The notes under the pieces were generated by a model. That model had not been told where the DNA came from. It was given only the letters and a program-made list of their open reading frames with translations, and did not search any database. This document shows positions 13,170-25,951 of a stretch of DNA of 64,000 nt, piece after piece (position 1 is the first letter of the stretch; every line of letters begins with the position of its first letter). A program made the position numbers and the translations under genes. The DNA is from Tetraselmis striata (taxonomy: Eukaryota; Chlorophyta; Chlorodendrophyceae; Chlorodendrales; Chlorodendraceae). Where the stretch lies: positions 28,026 to 92,025 of the forward strand of contig VCJN01002678.1 of NCBI GenBank assembly GCA_006384855.1. Reading direction: 5' to 3'.

Positions 13170-14163
13170 CTTGTCGGTGCGGCTCTCCCTCCGTGCCTGT
13201 GCACTGCTGCGCTGCACCGCGCCGCCGTTCCGTTTGTATCGGGAGCGTCGTTAGAGTTGTACCAGGTAGCGGGCGGTGTGGCGGGATGTGGCGAGAATTA
13301 GCGCGGGGCGCGAACGAACATAACGACTACGAGTACATGAATACAAGGATTGACTGGCGGTCGCGCTTGCAGGAGCGCAGTAGCTGCTTACGGTACAGGT
13401 ATTTAAAGAATCGCCTATTTATGGTCTTGAGTTGTATATCATAGAAATTATTTAAAATTCATTGTTACATGCTGTATTCGTGCAGTTTTGTTTTCTTCGT
13501 CCCCGGGACAGAAATGGTACCAGTGAAACCCTTGCAGCGTCTCTACGACGGCCGTTTGGGCAGCAATCCAGTAGTTAGCAGAGGTACACGGGTATTATTG
13601 GTATTATTACCGTTATTAATATATTGTACCGTTTTTAATTGCATAAGGGCTTTCACAAAAGCGCACTACAAACAGAACTAACTTCAACTGTGAAAGGTTG
13701 CCAGCAAAAGAGATTAATAGATTAAGAGATAGATTAAGAGATTAATATTGTACCGTTATTATTAGGAAACGATGGGGTTGCCTGTTGTTTTTCCCGCCGC
13801 CGGGACAGGACTGGGACAGGTGCCTGGTACCCTGCACCCTGTGTAGGAGGAGCATAATCCGTCACGTCATAAACACGCGTTAATATTGAACTACGAGCGC
13901 GCGCGCGCGAGAACAGACGACGATGGTGAGCAGCATGGTATTTGTACGAGTACTGGTAGTAAAAATCCACCTACTACAAAAGTAGTACTAGAAAATCAAC
14001 ACAGTAGTAGTCGTAGTAGCCACCGCCGCGAATAGCGCGCCCTGGCGCGCGCTGCTGGTGGGTAAAATTTTTCCGCCCCCGGCGGGTGATTTTTTTTTGC
14101 TGGCGGGCGATGTGGCGCTCGTCGTGCAGCTCGCATGCCTCCCTCGCTGAAGGGGCAACCGGC
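13170..14163. other. intergenic region between divergent genes
   Basis: Upstream region of the PP2C gene (-) and of the putative gene at 14164 (+), so probable promoters of both. It contains short tandem AGATTAA(G/T) units at 13707-13746 and a (GC)n stretch at 13896-13910. No confident promoter motif was identified. Confidence 0.5.
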
Positions 14164-15249
14164 ATGCGAGTTTCCGGGGGTGGTGCCGCCAAGTTGATAG
14201 ACGGTAGTCCGATCAACCCCTTTCAACGCAACCGAGGGGGTGGCTGGGGTACTTGTGTTCCACGTCTCAGTCACGGCCAGGTCGGCAATACCCGTTGCCA
14301 CCCGGCCCACCCTCGGGATTCGTGGCTCGGCGTGATGGACGCCGACAATAGCACGACGTACAAGCACCACTTTTCCCTCTCCTCTCTCTCCGGCACGGGC
14401 GGTCGCCCGGCCGGGACACGCGACACCTGGAGGGGCGTCGATTTTGTGGACGTCACCTCCACGCAGAGTCCCTCTCAGGTGACATGGACCGACAGGCGAG
14501 CGGGCAAGGGCACGCTGTACGACGAGCCATGTCACACGCTGTACCGCAGCGGCGGGGCACCCGTCTCCCCGCCGGGCCCGCCCGAGCGCCCTCGTCACTG
14601 CGACCACAGGTGCCCGTCCTTGCGCTCAGCACCCCTGCAACGCTTGCAAGTGCACGATAGTTTACGCCCTCGGCACCGTGTCGGGCCTGAGCATCAGGCC
14701 AGTAACCTAACCTCGGCCGCTGTGCACTGGCATTGACAGGTGGGGGAAGAAGGGGCCTACTTACACCTACACCCCAGAGTCGCAGGTGGTATTTGGCAAA
14801 GAGAAGTACGCCGCCCCCTTCCCAAAACCCACGCCTGATCGCCTCCACTGGTGCCGAAACCTCCCTTAGCTCCGAGGCGGCAAGGCTGAATGCCTCTGCC
14901 TCTGTGCAGGCTCAGCGACAAGTATGTGCAGAGGGGTGAGAAGCCCATCGAAGGCGTGCCCCCCGCTATGTACCGCCCCTGGACAGCAACCAGCTCCTCC
15001 ACATACCAAGACCCGATGGTACGCCGCGTCTGTGCAGCCCTGTCTGCGAGACAGCGGGGGTGTGGCATGCATTATCGCAGCGAGAGGTGAACTAATCCCG
15101 GTCTGGGCACGTGTGGGCTCTGCGTGCAGAAAATTGGGGCACACTGGAGAGAGTCGGCCAAAACCATGAGGAGCACTACCATGCGCCCCCAGACAGCCAC
15201 CATTCCCCGCCACTCCCTGTACAAGCTGGGCGATCCGCCGTTCACTTGA
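14164..15249 (+). CDS. possible axonemal/microtubule-associated protein, partly resolved
   Basis: The last three exons are resolved in phase: 14740-14850, 14910-15018 and 15130-15249 (stop TGA). They encode Tyr/Pro-rich segments such as GPTYTYTPESQVVFGKEKYA, LSDKYVQRGEKPIEGVPP, TSSSTYQDPM and RHSLYKLGDPPFT. Repeated short Tyr-anchored boxes (SDKY, STYQ, PTYTYTP) resemble small microtubule-inner or SAXO-like ciliary proteins; that assignment is by resemblance only. Upstream, the same strand carries MRVSGGGAAKLIDGSPINPF from an ATG at 14164 and STTYKHHFSL near 14350. These probably belong to the first exons, but their boundaries could not be fixed. An alternative is an unrelated short secreted or structural protein. 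Confidence 0.45.
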
Positions 15250-15759
15250 AGCACCGCAGCGTCTCCCGGATAAATGCATCCCATGCGCAGACCGCAATAA
15301 CACCTTACGTGCTCCTCCTGTTGAAACACACAGCGGCGGCGACACACAGAGCAGACCTGCGCGCCCTTTGTGTGATAGAAAGATTCTAAGCCAGACACCG
15401 TGCACATCGTGGAAACGGCCGCTCTTCACGGGGCTGCATCAACATCAACAGCGGAATGGATATATTTTGGGCTAGGCATATTATTGTAACTCTACTCGGG
15501 CGGCCCACAACGCCCGCGACAGCCACGGACCTCCTGCCCGACCAACACTCGACTCGCCAGAGACCACGCCGCACAACTCGCATTGGCATGCGGCGACGAA
15601 ACCCTCTGCATGCACTCCTGACCCAACTATTGGTGGCTGTTGAGGCTTGGTTTGTACCGGTTGAATAAGGCTTGGTTGAACTCCTTACATCTGCGTTCTT
15701 ATTAGCGAACATGAGCGCACAGCCACTGCCTTGCTGACATAAGTGGTGACAAAGAGGTA

Positions 15760-17126
15760 CTACCGCCACTCAGTCAATATGTTGCCACAGACTCCGTTGT
15801 TGTCCTGATCTTGCGCCTCAGTGTGCCGGGGGACGGTGGAGAGGACGGTGGCGTTCTGCGCGTAGAGGGCCTTCATGTCTTGCGTGTGCATATCCAGCAG
15901 CCGGCTCAGGTCGTCCTGGATGTACCTCAGGTATGGGCACTCCTTTATGTACAAGATCTTCAGGAACGCCGCAAGCGCCCCCGCCTGCATCGCCCGTTCC
16001 AGGATCGGCATGTTGCTCAGCGCTCCGAAGTTGATCTCGTAGGGGTTGTGCGGCGACGGGAACACATTCATGATCACCAGCTCCTCCACAATGTCCCATA
16101 CATGGATGCCCCCGTCGACCCATCGCTGGGTCGAGGGGAGGTCCAGCGGCAAGTCGCGCTCCTCCTGCGACTTGAGCTTCCGGAGATTTGAGCGCAGCTG
16201 CGATGGTATGCGGGGGTGTTGGGTGGCTCAGCGGTGTGACACATGGCAACAAGCAGATGAACAAGGGGGGAAAGTGGGAAAGGGGGGGGGGGGCGGGGGG
16301 CATCCGTGCGCTCACCCATACGTAGGGGCAGCTGTACCGGGCGTACGCCCCAACTAGGAACATCGTCTCGCCTGGGATGTCGATCCCCATTTCACGCGTG
16401 GCGGGGCTGGCTGGCGGTAGTGTGTTGGCGCCCATCCTGTCCAACAAAGAAACGGCAGCAGCCCTTCAGGCGTGGTGGTGGTGGTGAGAATGAGGTGGAG
16501 GGGGGGGGGGGGGGGGGGGCAGAATGGCATGAGGCAACCATGTCATTGCAGCGGAAGCGCATCAATCACAGAGCATAGTTGGCAGACTCACCCAACCATC
16601 CCAAAGGGCGGCGATGCCTGAGGAGAGGTTGCCCTGCCAAAGGGAGGGCGGGTATGTGCAAATTAATTGGCGCCATCCCCTACCATCCCATCATTGTCCG
16701 CAATAATGGCGTTGGGGCGTGTGGGCTTGGCAGGAGCGCGGCGGCTCACCCGTGATATACAGTTACAAGCACCTCCTCGCGGCCTTTCAGGTAGAGTGAG
16801 AAATGCGTGAAGCACTGCCGCCAAAGGGAAACCAGCCGCCAATGGGGGTGGATGGGGTGAGTCAAGCCAAGAGATGAGTTCAGTCAAGCCCCGCGAGGGG
16901 CCATCAAGGTAACCAGGCAGTAACCATGCGATCATGCCTCATGCAGGGGGGCGGGGGGGGGGAGGGGTGGGGGGATGGATTGCCAGCAGCTGCCGCTGCC
17001 GCTGCAGGGCCCAACGAAGCGGAACGATCCCCTGATGGTGTTTCCCCTGCTTTGGGTACCCACCCTGAGGTTGCCGAAACGGAGGCAGTCCTTGTAGAAC
17101 TCGTCCAGCGCCGCTTTCGTCCCCAT
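15760..17126 (-). CDS. unrecognised 242-aa protein
   Basis: Five exons join in phase to 242 aa: 17126-17064, 16814-16750, 16633-16592, 16436-16316, 16197-15760. I do not recognise the family. The protein is soluble-looking, without signal peptide or membrane helix, and rich in aliphatic helix in its C-terminal half (WDIVEELVIMNVFPSPHNPY, ALAAFLKILYIKECPYLRYI). The N-terminal part contains HFSLYLKGREEVLVTVYHG and a Pro/Ala-rich linker. Intron 4 donor GTGAGC is followed within about 20 nt by sense poly-C, and intron 3 also contains sense poly-C. The ATG at 17126 is the first in frame; upstream in-frame sequence is Arg-rich and lacks an ATG, so an additional 5' exon is possible. Confidence 0.62.
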
Positions 17127-18456
17127 CGCGAATCCCCCGCTCCCGTCGCCTTGCACGCCCGTGCGCTGCGTGCGCGACCCTCTGGCGCGAGGGGACTGCG
17201 CGCCGCCGCGGTCTGACGGTCTGTGTGGCGCTTCAAGCGACGGTGGCTCACTGGTTCTGTGCTCGTAGCTCCTTCTCGGCCAGGTACCGGTACTATGCCC
17301 AGGAAAACGCGGTGGCCACGGGCAGCTTCCCGCCTCCACCTGACTACCCCTACTTACTATCTAGCCTGCCAGCACCGGACGTCGAAGCTGCTGCTTCCCG
17401 TGATGTGCTGTTAGTGAGCGCTCGCAATCCAGCGCCGAGCAGCTTCACGTCCCTCTCGCAGTCTCGCCCGCCTGCGCCCGCGCCCACAAATCGCCCGCCC
17501 GCCGCCCGCCGATGACTTTTTTTTTAAATATCAGCACATCAAAAGCAGTCGTACGAGTATTCGGGGACAATGGGAGCTCGTACGCGTATTGGCGTACAGC
17601 GTTATAACATATACGAGCTTTATATACAGTAGGAGGTCATTATAATTACTGCATTCGATCTCTGAGTGATATACAACGATATATTTCTTTCTAATTCCCT
17701 TTTTTTTGGTGATTTCCGATATCGCCTTCTGCTGCTAGCTCATGTAAATTTTGCCCAATGACCGCAAATAATAGTTGGCTTGAATATATAATATATACGT
17801 CAGCAGATTTGCTGCCCCGTATTGTCCGTTTGTACGAGCAGCAGTAGCGCAGCTGCAGTACCTGGACGTTAAAGCCTTACTTACCACAGCAGCAGGTAAC
17901 TACTGTAATACCATATATTAATACTGATAGTTACCTGAGCTAGCTGCAAAATATCTAATAATAGCTGGTAAACTAATTCTGAAAATATCAATATCTCATG
18001 TCAGCGCGCGCGCAGCACGCAGCGTACTTGTATCCTGTACTAATATACGAGTGGGTGTCTGCACAGGTACGCGGCGCGGCCATACAAGCGCTGGTGTGGA
18101 AACTACAGGCGATATCGACTACGACGAGGCGCGGAAATAAGCAGCGCGTGCATGCTCTGCGTTCTCGTACCTCCACCCTCGGGCCTGCCAGGAGTACAAC
18201 TCACAACAGGTCTCTCGATAATCAGCAGCCCCCGCAGCAGTCGCGTTACCTCCTTTGTGCGAGGAGTACCAGTACCTGTAGCTCAGCCACGCAGCTTCCC
18301 GCAGTTAGTTTGCAGCCGGGGTAGGGAGGAGCACGTACGATTCCGGCCATACGTGGACACGCCCTGGCCCACCCCCCTGCGGCCCTGCGGCAGCGCGCCC
18401 CCCCGGCGCCACAACCCACCGGCAGGCAGCAGCTCAAACCCTGCCAACCCACGGAA
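17127..18456. other. intergenic region
   Basis: Region between divergent gene starts (minus-strand gene at 17126, plus-strand gene at 18457). The central part (17500-18000) is AT-rich and carries one dispersed-repeat copy at 17701-17748. Open frames at 17988-18450 are GC-rich but show no domain. No promoter element was confidently seen. Confidence 0.5.
17701..17748 (+). repeat. dispersed repeat family, 3'-half copy C
   Basis: Identical to the GGTGATTTCCGATATCGCC...GCTAGCTCATGTAA half of the 6493-6578 repeat, here preceded by a T-run and placed in intergenic DNA. Confidence 0.85.
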
Positions 18457-21400
18457 ATGCCGGGGAACATTGGGGCCGTCGTGGCCCGCCGGCGCGCGCA
18501 TAATCTGGCGACGGAGGCGGAAGGTAACCACCTATGCAAGCTGACGGCGTTCGCGCTGCTGCTGCTCGCGTCGCTCGCGCTGTTTGCCACGGGCGGGTAC
18601 TACCTCCTCACGCAGTCGAACGCCGACACCACGCGCAGCGAGCTGGTGGAGCAGTACGACGCTGTGGTGGAGGTGCGATCCTGCGGGGCGACATGGATCG
18701 CTGCGCCTTAAGCGTGCGTCTACATAGAGAGAGAGAGAGGGGCGGTTCTTAGATGTGCTTTAAGCATGCGTAAATATATGAGCGCGGAGAAGGTGAACTT
18801 GTTAGGGTGTATGTGCTTTATTTGCGCAATGTGGCCCTCCTGCAGCCTGTCTATCACAGTGACGAGCCCCCCAATACTACCTGAATGACTGATCGCCTCT
18901 GCCCCTATCTCCCTCCGCTCGCCGTCCGCACATCAGAGCTGGACCGACTCGTACCTGCAGGAGTTCAAAGAGGGGGCGTTTTCGGTAAGTGGCGACGAGC
19001 CATCGCGCAGCCGGCCAGGACGGGTGCCCCATCAGCCTGCGTTGGGTGGTGCCGGTCTCGAGACACTGACACGCTGCCGGTCGGTGTGCGCCACTGCAGA
19101 TCTCTCTTCAGCACCAAGGGGTGCAGGACCCGCGCCCCGGGAGCGGGGAGGAGCTTGAGGCGAGGCGGGACTCCACCAAGGACTATATCCAGCTGGTGGG
19201 TCGGGCGCCGCGGCAGAAGGTGGAGGAGCTTTGAGGGATCCAGGGACCAGCACACGGGTGAGTTCATCTGAGAAGGTGCTTGGCGATGGTGTCGCAGGAG
19301 GAGGAGAGCCATGGCGACCTCCTCAAGTACGAGGCGCTGAAGTACCGCGTCATCTACCCGCGCGACAACCTGACCGAGACTGAGCAGGCGGTCGCTGTCG
19401 ACGTGTCAAAGTCCTCCCACTTCCTCATTGTCCCTCAAGGTGACGCCCCTGCCTGGCCGCCATAACGCGCCAAGCCTGCGCCCTGCTGATGCCGATGCTG
19501 ATGCCCAATCCCAATTGTCCATTCGGACCCTGATGTCCCACACCTGCACCCTGGGTCCGCTACGTATTCTTCCATCGGACCCCCTCGCAAAGAAGGTACA
19601 ATACCTAACGACTATGTATGTCTTAAAGGCACCACGTCAGGGGATGCATCACAAGCATTGCACGGAAATTCCGGCGTCATGACGCAAAATAGTGAATTGT
19701 GTCCACAACGTGCGAATTACTAACAGGGGGCAAACTTTGCCGACGTACATATCTGAGCAATGTGCGGTGTCACGTGCGCCAGACTGGCTGAAGGAGCCCC
19801 TGCCGAAAGCGGTGCTGCCGCGTCAGAGCCTGGTGACGTCGGCAGAGGTGGCGGTCGAGGAGGGTGCGGATGAAGGCGCCGAGGCGGACGCACCCGGAGC
19901 TTATGCCGCCCCCGTGCTGGTTGACCCCTGGGTCGAGACGGTGGTCAATGTGAGCCTGGCCGTCACCATGAAGAACAGCGAGGGGGCCGACACCGTGTTT
20001 TCGCTGGACCAGGTCCCGGCCGGCCTGGCGCAGATGACCGCCAACAACTACAAGGTACCATCTCTGTTGCTCATTTGGTTCTTGTTGTTTGAATCCGGTA
20101 CCAGCCGACTGCAACCACAGCGGAATTGATACAATAGGTACCCGGGTATTGTCATAAATGTTTGGCAATACTTCTGAATTCGGCTTGTCTCCACTTTCCG
20201 ATTTTCTCTCTGATTCATTCCTTGTATTAATATTCTTCATGTAAGAGCATTTAATGTACAGTAAAGAGCATACGTCTCTTCTCAGGAAAGGTGCGCTCAG
20301 GTTCACAATTACTGACTCTGGACCACTTTGTTGTGTCAAGAGGGAGAAGCCATTCATTACTCAACATTTAGCGCCATGATGAGACTCATTGGAATGAACG
20401 ACGCAATGTCGCGAAAGGGTTTTTTTTTGGCCCAAAAACTGGATGAAAGCGCCCCGTACAGGTGCCAATGCACCTATGAATACAATCACCAGGAGTACAA
20501 ACCTGTGCTCGGGCTCCTTGCAAGCTATCCTTACATTAGCTGTTGTTCAGCCGGCGTTTGACCCCGGGTAGGGCAGGCTTATTCGCGGTGTTGTTATTAC
20601 CACATCATCACTGCGTGCGATGGGAGTGGGGCCATGGCGCCACGCCGTCGTCGTACGTAGCCCCGCTGCCGGGTGCCGCACATGCCTTGGTCGCACTGAC
20701 GCGATGCGCCAAAACGCGCGCCTGCCCGCAGTCCTGCCGGCAGCGCGGCGGCGTGCACCAGAATGCGGCTGCCGGGCACCACTGCACCATCATGCTCGCC
20801 GCGTCCCGGATCTGCCTGGTGGTGCGGCCGCTCCCCGGAGCTTGCGACGTGTTTTGTTGAGTGCCCCCAGCGTGCAGGCCGGGGGGAGTGGCGCTATGGC
20901 ACTGACACAGCTACCCCGAGTCGGGATCGCTGAAATCCGCTCCTTTTGACCGTCCCGCAAAGGGGAGGAGAGATGTTTATGCCTTGATTTTTACCAGAAG
21001 AAGGCAGACAATGCATTGACTCACATTGCGAGCTGCTTTTGTCTTGCAATTTACCAAGATTAACCAGGAATGCACTGACGTTGCAACTCGATGCTCCGAA
21101 GGAATTTATTTGCTTCGATGTGCGCAAGCCCAGAGAATTAAATCGCTCTTGTGGTTTTTGGGACGCACTGCATGTCAGGCGCGCAAGGACGACAGCGACC
21201 GCTGGCAGATTGACATGGAGCGCCAGGGGAACTGTCTCCGCACCTGCGTGCACCCGTGCACCACGCGCTTTAACGGGACAGTGCAGTACACGTACGCGCC
21301 TCGCCCCCCTGGCCCCTCGAGTGCACCCTCCCCCCCTTTTTGCCGCCCGCAATCGTATCATCTGAAATCAGGGGCGTAGGGGGCAGGGTTGGCATGTGAC

Positions 21401-23020
21401 TGGGTCGGCGTATCAGGACAGGTTTGCCGATCGTGTTAACGGTGCGCTCCATTTCCCAGTAGCAACATGGCACATCCTCGTGGCCAGCAGCTGGCCGTAG
21501 TAATCGCGCGCCGTATCATGTTATCCATTTGTGCTCTATCTGTACATTAGGAATTACAAGATCACATGGTTTGGATGGATGCAGCGCTCACATGCATTCT
21601 GTTGGACAGTTGCGGATGCTGAGGTTTGAGGTTTTTAATATGTATACCTACATAATATGGTGTGTGTGTGTGTGTGTGTGTGTGTCTGTGTGTGTCTGTG
21701 TGTGTGTGTCTGTCTCTGTGTGTGTGCGTGTGACCATGTGCAGTGGATGATACCCCGAAATGCGCATTCCGGCTGCGCTTGATGCGATGAGTAGCTCGGC
21801 CGGCCAGTTAACCCATGTTGTGAATGATATTGCACGGCAGGCCTCAACGCAGCGCCAACCTCGCGCTGGAGGCGGCGCGCGGCAGAACGCCCCTCGAGGT
21901 GCTCCTGCGCTCCGCGCACGACCCCTTCCTGACAGCCACCGAGCTGACAAACGGAACGCTCAACTTTGGGCCATCGGGCGACGGTACGCCCACCGACGCC
22001 CCTCATGTACTACGCGAATAGTTCACGATGGATGTGATAGCGTGCGCTGCATCTGAGTACCGTGACACTGCCCAGCAGCCTTAGCGTCTTACTGTTTACT
22101 AGCGCGTAGGTGACAAAAACATAAACGGTTGTGCCTGGCCATGTTTTACCATCTTTTGCTATCTATATGTCTGCAGGCGTCGTTGCCGAACGTGCTATGT
22201 AATCCTTACGAGTGTACATACGAGTGTAGTTACTTACAGCACCGTGTAAGGACTACTGGTACCGGACGCGTAAAAGTACCACGCGTAATGCTGCTAGTAT
22301 AGTATGATGAACTTTAGCGCCGTGCACCGGTCCGCATTCCAATGTGGCTATCTAATTTCGGATAGTGCACGTGTACTTTACTGATTAAATGGGCAATAGT
22401 ATATAACCTCAAACCCCGTGTACTTAGTGCTTTAAGTAATCCATTCGCAATATGAATAAGATGCATTTGTCAGTTTTCTTTCAATCTATCAACACATTGT
22501 AAAATCTTTTTCCTGTTTCTATTCTGTTCTATATTTAATTCTGTTGTAGCGACAGAATTCTAAAAATGCCAAACTTTCATCCTTATTGACGGTGGAATTG
22601 GTGTGCGTGGCGCAGATGTGAAGACGGAAGGGATCATCTGCCTCGTCTTCGCGTTTGTGCTCGGCGTCCCCGCCATCGCCCACTTCGCTCTCGAATGTGC
22701 TGACGCGCGCCGGACGAAAAAGTACGAGCGCTACCGCAGCCCCGTCAGCGGGCAGGAGCAAGTGGCGGTGGACTCGGCAATCGAGCTTCACCCCTACGTG
22801 ACCGGCAGTCCCTCAGCAGACGGTGCGTCGCGACAACCCGCCAGCATGCACCGCAAAGCCGGAGGTACTGTTTTGCGCCTGTTGCCAGCTCAGTCCCTGG
22901 GCTTTTTGTGTTTTCCGGGGGCAACTGAGCCTATTCTCCTGCTGCCCCCGTGTGTGCACGTGTATGTGTTGGGCAGGTGCGGCCCGGATGCGGCCCTCGA
23001 GCCCGACGCGCCGCTCGTAA
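18457..23020 (+). CDS. unrecognised two-helix membrane protein with Cys-rich middle
   Basis: Ten exons give 452 aa in consistent phase: 18457-18672, 18937-18984, 19100-19195, 19298-19439, 19783-20054, 20732-20821, 21179-21291, 21853-21983, 22616-22822, 22977-23020. Residues ~27-52 form a membrane helix (LTAFALLLLASLALFATGGY). A ~300-residue presumably lumenal/extracellular part follows, with paired cysteines in exons 6-7 (GHHCTIML, NCLRTCVHPC) and an NLT sequon. A second helix sits near the C-terminus (IICLVFAFVLGVPAIAHFAL), then a basic Arg/Lys-rich tail. The topology suggests a bitopic hairpin with both ends cytosolic. The family is not recognised. Exon 6 and the last exon are least secure: an alternative frame stays open to 23145. 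Intron 7 contains a (GT)n microsatellite. Confidence 0.65.
21660..21732. repeat. (GT)n microsatellite
   Basis: Long TG run with occasional TC interruptions, inside an intron of the two-helix membrane protein gene. Confidence 0.97.
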
Positions 23021-25951
23021 ATCCGAGTCTCGCCGGCACGGCTGCCATCGCACTGCCCTACAGTACGCTGCAACTAGTGCGTCCGGGCGAGCGCGTGGTG
23101 CTTTGCTGTGTGGCTCTGCGCGGTCACTGCGCGGGTCTGGTGTGAGCCTGGCTTCAGCTGCGCCGTATCCTGAAGCGCATGGGGATGATGTACTATATAT
23201 ATGGCGGCGGCCTTTTAAAAAACTGTGACATGATGCCTCTTGCTGCTGTCCTTCTCCTGTCCCACCCTGTGGCACAATACATGTTTTAACCGTTTATTCA
23301 GTAAGTATTCTTAGGGGGCTGAGAACGATAAATTAGATATCATAGTGTGAGTAGACCCAGGAAAATCAATGGGGGTGATTATCCCAGTGCCGCAGTGCCA
23401 AGAGAATCCGCAATGCCTTTGCGGCCCATCGTCAATGATTTGGCGCAATTCCATCAGGTGTAGAATGTCGACGGGAAGTGTTTAACACTGACTGACTGAT
23501 TATTGGGGGGCTATGGTCGGGTTAATACCAGTGGTAATACGCTGCTAGACGGGTATTAACATTATTGCCATAGTATATTGCTGATCGAGTAACGCACGAG
23601 TCCGAGGTACGGCGGTACAATTATTTGCGGTGGCGTACGGCGGCTGCACCCCGCCAACATGCTCCCGTCCCCTACCTTTTACCGCGCCCGAGTTTAGCCT
23701 GGCCATGTTCGCCTCGGGTGTAGTGCTCAAATATGCCATTGTTGCAGGAAATGATATGCTCGCAAGTAGAACCACCTGAAGAAATTAAGGGCCGGCGCCT
23801 CCCCGGCGTGGAGCGCTTGTGTAGTTACATACCATAGCATGCAAAGCAGCCCCATGGCCACAAAGCATCATTGCTTGGGCTTCAAGGCGAATTTGTACGC
23901 GCGCCTTTCTATGCTAAAATAAGACTTGTGTGGAATAGTGTACACATTTGCCAGCACTACTCATTATTTGCTGATATACACCCCTCCACATAAGTAAGGG
24001 GTTTGCGAATTCGATCCACATGCCCATGCGCGGCAACACTGAGGCCGTCCATGCGCGCGTGCATGCATGTTACTCAGGGTTGAGGTGCGGCTGGGGAGTG
24101 ATGCCGCGATAGAGCGATACACCCGATGTTGCCACGCGGTAGCCGTTGTCGTCACCACTTTTCATTTAGGCAAAAGCAGGGCGTCTGACGTTGGCGCTTC
24201 AAAACCACAAATTGCGCCACTCGTGTGCATAAACATGCAATCATGGGACAGCACAGCCCCCGTACTCATACCACATCACCCTTGGTACGATGACTATCCA
24301 CCATACACGTAGGGCATTGAAATTAGGTCATTCACGACCTGGACCAAGCCCTACGTGTCGATGACGGTGGTTTACGGGCAAAATCATGGACAAAATGCGG
24401 TTGTGATCGCTGCAGGCGCAGACGGGAGAGGGTTCTCACGGCCTCCTTGCCGCAGGCCAAAGCTTTTCTATAGCAGTGCATGGCCGCATGCTCATAGCGC
24501 TCCATAGTGTGCCAAGTGGGACGGCAATAGCGTGCACCTTGATGCGTCGATGTTGGTGGAAATAATGTTGTGAAAGGGGGGATCCGGCATAGCGGCCGAG
24601 GGCATCGCTCAAGGGGGGCATGTGCCAAGTATTTGCGGTCTGTGCACGAGTACACGCAACAAACTGTCCGACCCGCTTCTGGTATCAGATTTTGAGATCC
24701 GCTTGGCGTAAAGTTTCACGCCAATCACACAGACGTCAGATTTCGACCTATATTATTTCAAACAAAAACGAGAAAAAGCCTAAATGGCCTGGGACGACCG
24801 TGCTTCCACTGGGGAAATTGTAGCTCTGTTCGCGTAGCTTTCAGTGGTATTTATATAATGTTTTTTTGATGTTTCCTAGCAATGCACTGAGCGATACCGC
24901 GAGTTTGAGAGCTGCACCACAAGGCAGCAGTGCAGGTAGGCGCGATGGTATCACGCCACATCGAGCTATGGCCCCATCCCACCCAAAAATACCCTAGCAT
25001 CTTTGGTGACGTGTTTCCTCACCCGCCCACGGCCACCCCACCATGAAATAGTCTATGCATGCGCGGCCGGACGCTCGGGGCACCAACCCCCGTAAGTTGT
25101 TGTGGGGTACTAGAAAGTTAACGCCCAATGTGGCGCAAGTGGCACTCGTGCAGGACACTTGCTAGGGCCAAAGGGCTTGCCAACACCATATGGTGATAAA
25201 GGCTGAAATAAATGTGCAACATTCAAAGATTTCGGGTCCTAAGCCATAGATTTAGCTGCCTTACTATTCGTAAACTCGGATTCGGCGAGAAATGGGCCTG
25301 GGACTTGTGTGGAGAGGTGTATGCATGCATGCCTTCGTATATGTAACTGTATATGTTTATATACCTATATACCTGTACCTATATACTTATAAATATACCT
25401 AAATACATGTTACATATACACACATATATACATAGGTGGATACCAAATATATACATATATACATATGTATATACTTTTCCCGCAATTGCAGCTTTCTGAT
25501 GTTCTCGTGGCGTCAGCAAAACAATAGTACATAGCAAACCCAAAACGCAGTTGCCTACGCGCAGCTGCAGTCCCGGAATCCACCATCCAGTAAGCTTGCC
25601 ATGACCTTTGTTCAAGTAGCAATAATGGTTACAAACAAAAGTACGCACATCGCCCTGACACCACGCAGCTATTTTCGCATGTGAGAGGCTGGTTGGCCGA
25701 TCATCCTCGAGATGCAAGTGTCCAGCGCTTGGTCACCTAATCCCTGAACTTGGGCCAAAACCATCATGGCATGCTGGGTGAGTAATCCTTGGCCGCCCTA
25801 TACGCTGACGAGTAGTTATGAAGACATTCCCAAGGACATCCTGCTCGGAAATAATCCGCCCCGTGTGACATGACCTACGCGGAATCATCGCACGCCGTCG
25901 GACATCCAAATGAGCATCTGTGCAAAGACGTGCCTCGATGGGGCGTCTACG
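23021..25951. other. intergenic region between convergent genes
   Basis: About 2.9 kb with no convincing exon. Short open frames lack splice partners and domains. A low-complexity AT stretch made of ATAT, ATAC and ACAT units covers about 25317-25475. No poly-C tract of the kind found in host introns is present. Confidence 0.6.

Noticed and set aside
22823..23145. Longer C-terminus for the membrane protein in the frame ending at 23145
   Set aside because: That frame does not match the phase of the preceding exon; kept as an alternative only.
25317..25475. CRISPR-like or tandem regulatory array
   Set aside because: Only AT-rich dinucleotide and tetranucleotide slippage, no regular spacers; the genome is eukaryotic.
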